From NCBI GenBank assembly GCA_018064855.1, contig JAGHUM010000001.1:1-64000 (forward strand): 64,000 nt of DNA, in the 5' to 3' direction. This stretch comes from Candidatus Physcocola equi. GTDB lineage: Bacteria > Bacteroidota > Bacteroidia > Bacteroidales > Paludibacteraceae. The position numbers and the translations under genes are program-made. The first letter of the stretch is position 1. The number at the start of each line of letters is the position of its first letter. The notes under the pieces are model-generated. The model searched no databases and was not told where the DNA came from. It was given only the letters and a program-made list of their open reading frames with translations. Below, one piece after another: positions 34,997 through 42,844 of the stretch.

Positions 34997-35665
34997 ATGA
35001 GAAAATTTGGTTTTGGTGCAATCCTTTGCGGATTGTTTTTTTGTCTCTGTCCATCTTGCGGCAGCTTTCAGAGTGGCAGCGACGATTGTTCTGTTATTTA
35101 TAATTACGATGCGGTCGCCAATAATGGTGAAACGGTTAGTTTGAAGAAGTATAAGGGGAAGGTGTTGTTGATTGTCAACACTGCCACTCATTGTGGGTTT
35201 ACTCCTCAGTACTCCGAATTGCAAAACCTATATGAGACCTATAAAGATCAAGGACTGGAAATATTGGATTTCCCGTGCAATCAGTTCGCAGGTCAGGCGC
35301 CGGGGACAGATGCGCAAATCGATAGTTTTTGTCAGGTTAATTTTCATACTTCATTCCCACGTTTTGCCAAAACAATTGTAAATGACAGTGTTCCCCGTAA
35401 TAGTCAGGCAGACCAAAACTCCAATTTGTTTTTCTTCTTGCAAACTTGTGGTATGTATGATACGGACAAATTAGTGGTTGAATCAGTTAATCTCGATTCT
35501 TCGAAAACTTGTATGGTGGATTTAAGAGTCCGTTGGAACTTCACAAAATTCTTGGTAGATAAGAATGGTCACGTGGTCAATAGGTTTGAACCTGCGGAAA
35601 CAAAAGATGTGATAGAACCTCGAATCAAAGAATTGCTGTCTGAAACCAGCTGTCACCATAAATAA
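34997..35665 (+). CDS. Glutathione peroxidase-family lipoprotein
   Basis: The 222-residue protein has an export signal ending LFFCLCPSC, so Cys21 is a likely lipid site, although the lipobox is not ideal. A thioredoxin-fold GPx domain follows. The peroxidatic residue is Cys66 in NTATHCGFTPQY (no selenocysteine), with Gln96 in DFPCNQF and Trp in VRWNFTKFLV completing the GPx tetrad. Bacterial Cys-GPx enzymes usually reduce peroxides with thioredoxin. Membrane anchoring suggests protection of the periplasm or membrane lipids. Confidence 0.9.
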   Translation: MRKFGFGAILCGLFFCLCPSCGSFQSGSDDCSVIYNYDAVANNGETVSLKKYKGKVLLIVNTATHCGFTPQYSELQNLYETYKDQGLEILDFPCNQFAGQAPGTDAQIDSFCQVNFHTSFPRFAKTIVNDSVPRNSQADQNSNLFFFLQTCGMYDTDKLVVESVNLDSSKTCMVDLRVRWNFTKFLVDKNGHVVNRFEPAETKDVIEPRIKELLSETSCHHK

Positions 35666-35681
35666 ACACGGAGAATCTGAT

Positions 35682-36171
35682 ATGTGGAAAGAAGGAACAA
35701 ATCTTATATTGAAAGAGGATTGGACTATTAAATGGGAATTTCCTATATGCGGAGTTATTTTAAGTCTGATTTTTGGGGTCGCATTTTATTTCATCCCGTG
35801 TCGATATGATTTATTGGTTTTATTGTTAGTCGCCTTTGTGATGCTTACGTTTCTGTTGTTTTTCTTATTTGGCGATCATAAAAAATCAGATGCGGATCCT
35901 ATTGTCATTGGCAAAGACGGCGTCAATGTGGGGCGAATGAATTGTTATCAGTGGGAAGACATTGATAATGTATATTTGAAGAAAGTCGATGTTCCACGAC
36001 ACGTTTGGCATTTTTTTTATTTTGGAACTGAAAAATGATAATAAAATAGAATTTGATATTACCACCTTTCGATTCGACAGAAAAGAGGTCGATTCTGCTG
36101 TGTCGTACTGGTCTGAAAAAATGGTCCATAGGACAATCAAAGTAGAGGAGAGGGTTGAAATTTTTTTTTAA
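35682..36171 (+). pseudogene. Two-helix membrane protein with poly-T frameshift
   Basis: The frame from ATG 35682 has two hydrophobic segments (about residues 19-37 and 43-63) and a beta-rich tail. It stops at TGA 36036-36038 after HVWHFFYFGTEK. The next frame, from the T8 run at 36011-36018, continues with protein-like sequence (ILELKNDNKIEFDITTF, then FDRKEVDSAVSYWSEKM) to TAA 36169-36171. Removing one T joins the two into a single protein of about 162 residues resembling small two-helix membrane proteins with a PH-like domain. This is either a true frameshift, slippage at the homopolymer, or a sequencing error. Confidence 0.65.
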
Positions 36172-36176
36172 TAAAT

Positions 36177-36638
36177 ATGGGAGTAGAAATTGAACGTAAA
36201 TATTTGCTGAAAAACGATGACTGGCGCCAGTGTGGCGTCGTTCCGGTCCGTATGGCGCAAGGTTATCTGAATGAAGGGGGAAACACTGTTCGTGTACGCA
36301 TAGCCGGAGCGAAGGGTATTCTCACGATTAAGAGCAAGTCGAAAGGCATCTCACGCATGGAATTTGAATATGAGATTCCGCTAACTGATGCCGAGCAGTT
36401 GATGAAACTGAGTCTGACGCCGGTTGTTGAGAAATACCGTTACAAAATTCCTTACGCAGGTCACATTTGGGAGGTGGATGAATTTCTTGGAGAAAACAAA
36501 GGTCTCATAGTCGCTGAGGTGGAAATGCAGAGTGAAGACGAACTTGTTGAAATTCCCAACTGGATTGGGGAGGATGTGAGTGACGACAAACGCTACCGCA
36601 ATTCCAATTTGGCTGTTCGTCCGTATATGACTTGGTGA
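36177..36638 (+). CDS. CYTH-domain protein
   Basis: The 153-residue protein is a single CYTH/triphosphate tunnel domain. It has the signature ExExK at residues 4-8 (VEIERKYLL), then charged strands VRVRIAG, LTIKSKSKG, EFEYEIPL, VEKYRYKI, WEVDEF and AEVEM. Members hydrolyse inorganic triphosphate or thiamine triphosphate, or bind other triphosphates; which applies here cannot be told. It starts 5 bases after the broken membrane-protein gene. Confidence 0.92.
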   Translation: MGVEIERKYLLKNDDWRQCGVVPVRMAQGYLNEGGNTVRVRIAGAKGILTIKSKSKGISRMEFEYEIPLTDAEQLMKLSLTPVVEKYRYKIPYAGHIWEVDEFLGENKGLIVAEVEMQSEDELVEIPNWIGEDVSDDKRYRNSNLAVRPYMTW

Positions 36639-36663
36639 TTTCGGATAGAGAAATGAAAACAAT

Positions 36664-36697
36664 AAAGGCTGCAAACATACATTGTTTGCAGCCTTTT
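36664..36697. terminator. Bidirectional terminator
   Basis: AAAGGCTGCAAAC (36664-36676) and GTTTGCAGCCTTT (36684-36696) form a perfect 13-bp stem between convergent genes. Confidence 0.9.
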
Positions 36698-36706
36698 GTC
36701 GTTTTA

Positions 36707-37045
36707 TTACGCCATTCCCGAATTGAAGTTGATTGGGATTGGAGTAGTGTTGGGACCTCCTCCTTGCGGACGTCCTAAATTTTCGTTGATAATGCCGAAC
36801 TGCCTTTCGTAGTTCTCGATTTGCTGACGCAAGACAGCGCTGAATCGTTTTGCCTGAGCAGGAGTCATGATCACGCGCGATTTGATTCTGGCCTTAGGCA
36901 TGCTTGGCACGATGCGTGCAAAGTCCATTATGAATTCCTCGGGTGAATGTCCCACCATGCTGAAATTGGCATAGGTGCCTTCTGCAATATCGGCTGAAAG
37001 TTCCAACTGCAATTCCGCTTTCTTTGGGTCTTTCTGTTCTTCCAT
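36707..37045 (-). CDS. DUF3467 domain protein
   Basis: The 112-residue protein matches DUF3467, a small cytoplasmic family found across Bacteroidota. It has LELSADIAEGTYANFSMVGHSPEEF, then DFARIVPSMPKARIKSRVIMTP and AQAKRFSAVLRQQIENYE. The last 25 residues are a Gly/Pro-rich tail. The role is not known. It starts 6 bases after the DUF5106 gene and shares its transcript. Confidence 0.9.
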   Translation of the reverse strand: MEEQKDPKKAELQLELSADIAEGTYANFSMVGHSPEEFIMDFARIVPSMPKARIKSRVIMTPAQAKRFSAVLRQQIENYERQFGIINENLGRPQGGGPNTTPIPINFNSGMA

Positions 37046-37051
37046 AAAACA

Positions 37052-38599
37052 CTATTTCTTTACAGTGAGTTCTTTGTATCTCTCTACGTCAATACCTTTT
37101 TGCTTGAGGAATTCCTCCTTGTCGATTTTCGCTTTCGCCGCAGGACGGTTGACAAGTTCTTCGTCGAGAATCATATCAAGTGTTTTCATGTCAATCTTCT
37201 TTGCAAGGATTTTACCGTCTTTTGCATCGATGAGGTAAATGCCAGGAGTGACAGTCGCATCGTAGAACTCCCAGAAATAACTTTCACGATCTGGGTCCCA
37301 CACGTTGTGCCAATCGTGCAAGTTGTGTTTGTCGAGGAAGTCTGTCCATTCCTTTTTGTCGGTTTGAGTGAACACTGCGAACACTTCAAAGCCGAGCGGT
37401 TTGAATTTCGCATATACAGAGTCGTGAAGGATTGGAGTGGTCTTCTTGCAGTGTCCGCAAGTAGGCTCAAAGAAATAGGCGAGCACATATTTGTTGATCT
37501 TTTCGCCTTTTGCGTTCTTTTCTGTGATGACTTCCTTGAGGCTGTATGGCTCGTCTTTATCGGTTTTCATGCGGAGGTCGCGTGCTGCCATGCCGATAAG
37601 GTTGTAACGTACTTTTTTGACCTCTTTCTTCAAATCTTCCAGCCATGAGGAGTCTGCCCAAGTTGCTTCCGCAGGTTTCCCGTTGTTTGGAAGATAGTAT
37701 TTTTGCGCAAGTTTGCACCAAAGGCCGTCCATGCCCATTTGCTGGCTTGTAAGACCATAGTTGAGCATTTTGCTGCACATGGTCTGGAATGTTTCTTTGT
37801 TGTAGCGGCTCTTTTCGATGAGTTCGACTGCTGCTTCATACAGCGTGTCGGGATGCTGGAGCAAATAGTTCTTCATGTAACTATCCACAGTGCTTGGAAA
37901 ATAAGGACTGCGAAGGAAACGTGGGTCGCTCAGATCTACATTGTCGAAATAGTGATGCTTCTTATACATATAGCGAGCAAGACGTCGGGTTGAGTCTGGC
38001 ACCTCTTTCATTTCCGGAACATCCACAGGAATGGTTCCTTTGACGAATTTCTCCAGCCAAAGACCTTTGTTGTCGTTCATGAGCTTGTTTTGGAAGGCTT
38101 CCACTTCTTCCGACAATCGGTCGAGTTCCTTGTTGAAAGTCAGAGAGTCGATCTTTTTGTCTTTGTATTTCTGACCGAGATTCTTTTGCTGTTCGCGGTG
38201 GTCGCCCATGAAGTTGATGAGGTTTTGGAAACCTACACTTTCTTTGCCGCCACTTATCTGGACTTTTTCAAGAGCGGTTGTGTCAATTTTCAACTTGATG
38301 TTCTGGTCTTCACCGATGAGCACGTCGAAATATTTATTCTCGTCAAAATAGACGATATAAACGCCCTGGTCAAGGGTGGTCTTCTTATTGAAGGTTCCCA
38401 CACCTTTTTTGTTGAGAACGGTAGTGTCTTTTGAGTAGGTCTTACCATTGAAATAGAAGGCGAGATACACAGGCTTTTCAGCCATGCCCGGATTCTTAAC
38501 CTCAAGGTCTATTTTGTAACCAGGATTGGCCGCGTTTGCGCATGGCGCGGAAGCCATCATGGTGGCGCCTAAAATTACGCTCAAAAAAAGTTTTTTCAT
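37052..38599 (-). CDS. DUF5106/thioredoxin-like exported protein
   Basis: The protein of 515 residues starts with a signal peptide (cleavage near residue 23). A DUF4369-like beta domain follows (about 28-115), then a helical DUF5106-type middle (about 130-340). The C-terminal thioredoxin fold (about 350-490) has the redox motif Cys381-Gly-His-Cys384. This layout is common in Bacteroidota periplasmic thiol-disulphide proteins of the TlpA/ResA group. It probably reduces or isomerises disulphides in the periplasm. Partner unknown. Confidence 0.88.
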   Translation of the reverse strand: MKKLFLSVILGATMMASAPCANAANPGYKIDLEVKNPGMAEKPVYLAFYFNGKTYSKDTTVLNKKGVGTFNKKTTLDQGVYIVYFDENKYFDVLIGEDQNIKLKIDTTALEKVQISGGKESVGFQNLINFMGDHREQQKNLGQKYKDKKIDSLTFNKELDRLSEEVEAFQNKLMNDNKGLWLEKFVKGTIPVDVPEMKEVPDSTRRLARYMYKKHHYFDNVDLSDPRFLRSPYFPSTVDSYMKNYLLQHPDTLYEAAVELIEKSRYNKETFQTMCSKMLNYGLTSQQMGMDGLWCKLAQKYYLPNNGKPAEATWADSSWLEDLKKEVKKVRYNLIGMAARDLRMKTDKDEPYSLKEVITEKNAKGEKINKYVLAYFFEPTCGHCKKTTPILHDSVYAKFKPLGFEVFAVFTQTDKKEWTDFLDKHNLHDWHNVWDPDRESYFWEFYDATVTPGIYLIDAKDGKILAKKIDMKTLDMILDEELVNRPAAKAKIDKEEFLKQKGIDVERYKELTVKK

Positions 38600-38691
38600 G
38601 TAAATATCTTGAGTTTTACTTACCTAAAATAATTAGTTTTCCAAGAGTATTGCAAAAAACGTGCCTTGGGGCCGTTTGCGTAACTCAAACT

Positions 38692-40530
38692 TTAAGCAAA
38701 TATATTGAAAAAACGTTTTGATTGTTCTTTTTTCTCCTTTTTTTCTAAAGGCTTGGTTTTATTCTTCAGCCATTGTTGTTCATCTTCGCTCAGTTGTTTT
38801 GTGGATGCGATTTTGCTGAAACAAACCTCGTGATAGTGGTTGATCCAGTCGATTTCTTCTTCGCTCAGCAATTCTGTGTCGATGGCGTTGCTGTCGAATG
38901 GAAAGAACGACATGGTCTCAAAATGGAGGAAATCGGATGCGTCTTCCATTTTATCTACGCGCACCATGTTTTCAAGTCGGATGCCATAGTGGTTTTCCAA
39001 ATAATAGCCCGGCTCGTTGGAAATGAGCATGTTTGGAAGGAGTTCTTTGTCGCTGTTTTTTGTGCTGATTCGCTGAGGACCTTCATGCACACAAAGGAAC
39101 TGCCCGATGCCATGGCCTGTGCCGTGCCCGTAGTTTTTCTTGTCTTTCCAAAGGAATTGGCGTGCTAAGACGTCGAGTTGTCCGCCATTGGTTCCAACAG
39201 GGAAAACTGCATTTGCAAGTGCAATGTGTCCTTTTAAGACGAGAGTGTAGTCTTTTTTCTGATCGGCAGATGCTTCGCCTCCAAGCAAGACTGTGCGTGT
39301 GATGTCGGTTGTTCCGTTGAGGTAGTTGCCGCCAGAGTCGAGTAAGAGAAAATTGTTTTTCTCCAAAGTTGCGTCGCTTTGTGTGGTGGCAGCATAGTGC
39401 ACAATGGCTCCGTGTTCGCCAAAAGCAGATATGGTGTTGAAACTTGGACAGAAGAAATTGGTTTGCTTGGAACGTTCCTCGTCCACTTTGTTCGCAAAAC
39501 TCAGTTCTGTTACCGATTGATTCCTGTTTAACTGTGACTCAAGCCAGCAGAAGGCCTTTGTGAGAGCCACCCCGTCGGCGATTTGCGCGTTTCTAAGCCC
39601 TTCAATCTCCACATTGTTTTTTACGGCTTTGCGCAGTGCAATGACCGAAGGCTCTTGAATGGTCTTGTTTCCCAAAACTTTCATCAGGAACGCGTTTGTG
39701 CTGTTGGGGTCTGCACTCCATGTCGCGTATGGCTCGTTGTGCTTGATGTTTTTAATGGTGTTTGCCGTCGCTTCATAAGGCATTATTTGTATGCCTAAGC
39801 CAGTGAGGTATGTCTTCAGTTCGTTGTTCTTTCTGATGTTTCTGACTTCCTCTGAGATGCTATCTACGAAAAGGAACGAACGTTTTTTGCCTAATATGAG
39901 GAACGCATAGAATACGGGATTGTAGTTAACGTCGCTTCCGCGCAAGTTGAGCAGCCATGCAATTTCATCGAGTGCTGAAATAAGCATGTAGTCTGTTTTC
40001 ATGGAGAATGAAATGGTTTTGCATTTCACAACTGTCGTTGCTCCGCTATACTGCTTGTCGAGTTGGAAGATTTCACTGTTTGGCATGGCTGGACGGTCGG
40101 TCCATACATAACTCAAATCGGCGTGAGTTTCTTTAAGGTTGAAAGGCAGTTTTGCCGTTATCTTCCTAAGGTCGTTGGCAGAAATGAAGTTTTCATCGAT
40201 GCCGACTTTCCCGTTGGAACAGCGTTTTCTGATTTCTTCTGCCATGCTTGGCGTGTGGGGCTCTCCTGTTTTGAAAAGTTGGATGCCTGTTCCTTCCAGT
40301 TGCATCTCTGCTTGCAGGTAGTAACGGGAGTCCGTCCATAAACCTGCCCAATCTTCACCGATGACAAGGTCTCCTGCCGAACCAGTGAAGCCACTTGCCC
40401 ATTCGCGCATCTTCCAATGAGGTGCTGCATATTCACTGAGGTGAGGGTCAGCAGTAGGTATAATGTAAGCGTTAAGCCCTTTTTCGCGCATTCCTTCTCG
40501 GATGCTTTCTATTCTCTCTAAAATGTTCAT
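38692..40530 (-). CDS. Aminopeptidase P (Xaa-Pro aminopeptidase)
   Basis: The 612-residue protein removes N-terminal residues that precede proline. It has two creatinase-type N-terminal domains (about 1-310) and a pita-bread M24 catalytic domain. Its dinuclear metal ligands are visible in LLLDSGGNYLNGTTDITRT (two Asp), GHGTGHGIGQF (His), NEPGYYLE (Glu) and IRLENMVRV (Glu). The large three-domain form is the type also found in eukaryotic cytosol. No signal peptide. It lies between the 175-bp element (40657-40831) and the DUF5106 gene. Confidence 0.95.
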   Translation of the reverse strand: MNILERIESIREGMREKGLNAYIIPTADPHLSEYAAPHWKMREWASGFTGSAGDLVIGEDWAGLWTDSRYYLQAEMQLEGTGIQLFKTGEPHTPSMAEEIRKRCSNGKVGIDENFISANDLRKITAKLPFNLKETHADLSYVWTDRPAMPNSEIFQLDKQYSGATTVVKCKTISFSMKTDYMLISALDEIAWLLNLRGSDVNYNPVFYAFLILGKKRSFLFVDSISEEVRNIRKNNELKTYLTGLGIQIMPYEATANTIKNIKHNEPYATWSADPNSTNAFLMKVLGNKTIQEPSVIALRKAVKNNVEIEGLRNAQIADGVALTKAFCWLESQLNRNQSVTELSFANKVDEERSKQTNFFCPSFNTISAFGEHGAIVHYAATTQSDATLEKNNFLLLDSGGNYLNGTTDITRTVLLGGEASADQKKDYTLVLKGHIALANAVFPVGTNGGQLDVLARQFLWKDKKNYGHGTGHGIGQFLCVHEGPQRISTKNSDKELLPNMLISNEPGYYLENHYGIRLENMVRVDKMEDASDFLHFETMSFFPFDSNAIDTELLSEEEIDWINHYHEVCFSKIASTKQLSEDEQQWLKNKTKPLEKKEKKEQSKRFFNIFA

Positions 40531-40656
40531 GTCGTAAGTGATTTAAGATTGCTAAATCATGTTAGCGTATTTCCAGATAAAGATTTTTTCAACCAGTAAT
40601 TCCCGATTTGTGTGTCATCTCGGAGATCGCTCTCTTCGATAATACAACAACTTATA

Positions 40657-40831
40657 AGAAGTTGTTTAAATTTTTGTTGGAGATTTTTTTTTGTGTATTT
40701 TTCAGGATGTTTTGAAGAGAATCTGAAAGGAGCAATGGATGCCCATTGAGACTGAAGATTCACTCAAAACAGACGAAAAAGACCTATAAAAGGCCCAAAA
40801 GAAGCAGTTCGCAAAAATTTAAACAGTTTCT
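40657..40831 (-). mobile_element. MITE-like 175-bp element, copy B
   Basis: Terminal repeats AGAAGTTGTTTAAAT (40657-40671) and ATTTAAACAGTTTCT (40817-40831) match at 14 of 15 positions. Read in reverse it aligns with copy A (6101-6275) over the full 175 bp with about seven substitutions and no gaps, including the CAATGG/CCATTG palindrome. It sits 2 bases from the stem of the argS terminator. No target duplication is evident. Confidence 0.8.
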
Positions 40832-40833
40832 AA

Positions 40834-40866
40834 ATCAAAGAGCGGTAATCGGAACCGCTCTTTGAT
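40834..40866 (-). terminator. argS terminator
   Basis: ATCAAAGAGCGGT (40834-40846) and ACCGCTCTTTGAT (40854-40866) form a perfect 13-bp stem; the T tract on the minus strand is weak. Confidence 0.65.
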
Positions 40867-40893
40867 GAAAAATGTATGCAAAATATGAGAATA

Positions 40894-42684
40894 TTACATT
40901 CTTTCTGGCACTTCAATGCCAAGCAATTCCATGCCGTTTTTGATGGTGTTGGCGATGAGGGCCGAAAGGAGCAAGCGGAATTGCTGAGCGTCTTTGTTCT
41001 CTTCTTTGAGGATAGAGAAATCGTGGTAGAACTGGTTGTATGCTTTTGCCAAATCGAAACAGTAGTTGGCAATGCAGGCGGGGCTGAAATCCTTGCCGGC
41101 TTGTTTTACTGCTTGAGGGAAGGCTGCCAAGTTCTGAACAAGTGCGGTTTCGCGTTCGCTGAGTTCGTATGCGGTGCCGAGTTGCGATGGCATTTCAATT
41201 CCTGCTTCTTTGGTTTTACGGATGACCGACTGGATTCGGGCATATGTATATTGGATGAAAGGACCGGTATTTCCGTTGAAGTCTATGCTCTCTTTTGGGT
41301 TGAACATCATATTCTTGCGAGGATCGACTTTCAAGATGAAGTATTTGAGTGCGCCAAGGCCACAGATGCGTGCGATATTGTTTACTTCCTCTTCGCTATA
41401 GTCTTTCAAGCGGTCTCCAGAAGTCTCTTTTGCTGTGCTGATCATCTCTTCCATCAGGTCGTCGGCATCTACTACGGTGCCTTCGCGGCTCTTCATTTTC
41501 CCTTCTGGAAGTTCAACCATGCCGTAGCTGAAGTGAACAAGATCTTTGCCCCATTCAAAACCGAGGCGGTCGAGCAAGATGGATAAAACTTGGAAGTGGT
41601 AGTTTTGCTCGTTGCCTACTACATAGATCATCTTGTTGATGTTGTAGTCGCGGAAACGCTGTTGCGCGGTACCGATGTCTTGAGTCATATATACCGATGT
41701 GCCGTCGGAACGAAGCAGAAGTTTTTCATCAAGTCCGTCTTTGCTGAGGTCTGCCCAAACCGATCCGTCTGGTCTGCGGTAGAAACAGCCTTTCGCAAGA
41801 CCTTCTTCCACTTTTGCCTTGCCGTCGAGATATGTCTGTGATTCGTAATAGATTTTATCGAACGAGATGCCGAGTTTTTTGTAGGTTTGGTCGAATCCCG
41901 CATACACCCAGTTGTTCATCTTCTCCCAAAGGGCGCGAACTTCAGGGTCTCCAGCCTCCCATTTCTCCAGCATCTGCTGTGCTTCAATGATGAGAGGAGC
42001 CTGTTTTTTTGCATCTTCTTCACTAAGCCCTTTTTCTTCCATGAGGGCCTTCACTTGTTTGCGGTATTCCTTGTCGAAGCAAACATAGTAATCGCCTACT
42101 AAGTGGTCTCCTTTTTTGCCGCTGTTTTCTGGTGTTTCTCCGTTGCCGAAAAGTTTCCAAGCGAGCATGGATTTGCAGATGTGGATGCCACGGTCGTTTA
42201 CGATGTTGGTTTTTACCACCTTGATACCATTAGCTTTGAGAATCTCGCAGATGCTGTGTCCAAGAAGATTGTTTCTTACATGGCCCAGATGGAGTGGTTT
42301 GTTGGTGTTTGGCGAAGAGTATTCCACCATGTAAAGAGGAGCGTCTGGCGCTACCGGAGTGAAACCAAATTTAGGGTCTTTCGCAATGTTGTTGACGGTG
42401 TCGATCCAGTTGCTCTTGCTGAGGCTGAGGTTGAGAAAGCCTTTGATGACGTTGAATCCGCTAACGGCCGGAACTGAGGCTTGAATCTCCTGCCCGATTT
42501 CGTTTGCTGTGTCTTCTGGTTTTTTCTTTGAAAGTTTGAGAAGTGGAAATACCACGAGGGTGAGGTCTCCTTCAAATTCTTTTCTGGTAGCTTGTACTTG
42601 CAGTTGGTCTGCGCTTGGTGCTTGTCCGTAGAGTTTGTTTGATGCTGCCAATGCAGCCTGCAAGATTTCTTCTTCTATTGCCAT
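40894..42684 (-). CDS. argS: Arginyl-tRNA synthetase
   Basis: This class I synthetase charges tRNA-Arg. The protein of about 596 residues has the N-terminal additional domain (first 110 residues), the HIGH-type motif HLGH in SPNTNKPLHLGHVRNN, a KMSKS-like loop in GKMKSREGTVVDADDL, and a C-terminal DALR anticodon-binding domain ending ELLGIEVPERM. ATG 42684 (MAIEEEILQ) is chosen: the open frame extends a further 360 bases upstream but crosses the promoter at 42790-42797 and the start of the divergent TonB receptor gene. Confidence 0.96.
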   Translation of the reverse strand: MAIEEEILQAALAASNKLYGQAPSADQLQVQATRKEFEGDLTLVVFPLLKLSKKKPEDTANEIGQEIQASVPAVSGFNVIKGFLNLSLSKSNWIDTVNNIAKDPKFGFTPVAPDAPLYMVEYSSPNTNKPLHLGHVRNNLLGHSICEILKANGIKVVKTNIVNDRGIHICKSMLAWKLFGNGETPENSGKKGDHLVGDYYVCFDKEYRKQVKALMEEKGLSEEDAKKQAPLIIEAQQMLEKWEAGDPEVRALWEKMNNWVYAGFDQTYKKLGISFDKIYYESQTYLDGKAKVEEGLAKGCFYRRPDGSVWADLSKDGLDEKLLLRSDGTSVYMTQDIGTAQQRFRDYNINKMIYVVGNEQNYHFQVLSILLDRLGFEWGKDLVHFSYGMVELPEGKMKSREGTVVDADDLMEEMISTAKETSGDRLKDYSEEEVNNIARICGLGALKYFILKVDPRKNMMFNPKESIDFNGNTGPFIQYTYARIQSVIRKTKEAGIEMPSQLGTAYELSERETALVQNLAAFPQAVKQAGKDFSPACIANYCFDLAKAYNQFYHDFSILKEENKDAQQFRLLLSALIANTIKNGMELLGIEVPERM

Positions 42685-42789
42685 ATTCTTTTCTTTATTC
42701 TTTTCGATATTGTGTGGAAGCTTCTTAAAAAATAAGGTGCTTCTATTATAAGCACATTGCATTCCTGTGCAGGGCTGCTTGTGTTTCTG

Positions 42790-42797
42790 CAAAGATA
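42790..42797 (-). promoter_or_regulatory. argS promoter -7 box
   Basis: The minus strand reads TATCTTTG followed by CAG; leader of about 100 bases to ATG 42684. Confidence 0.6.
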
Positions 42798-42832
42798 CTG
42801 AATTTGCCGTTTCGTTCAAAGAATATTCTGTG

Positions 42833-42840
42833 TATCTTTG
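42833..42840 (+). promoter_or_regulatory. TonB receptor promoter -7 box
   Basis: TATCTTTG ends only 4 bases before the ATG at 42845, so the predicted transcript would start at or beside the start codon. Confidence 0.5.
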
Positions 42841-42844
42841 TGGT

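Noticed and set aside
35193-35195. Selenocysteine in the glutathione peroxidase
   Set aside because: The catalytic codon is TGT (Cys66), not TGA.
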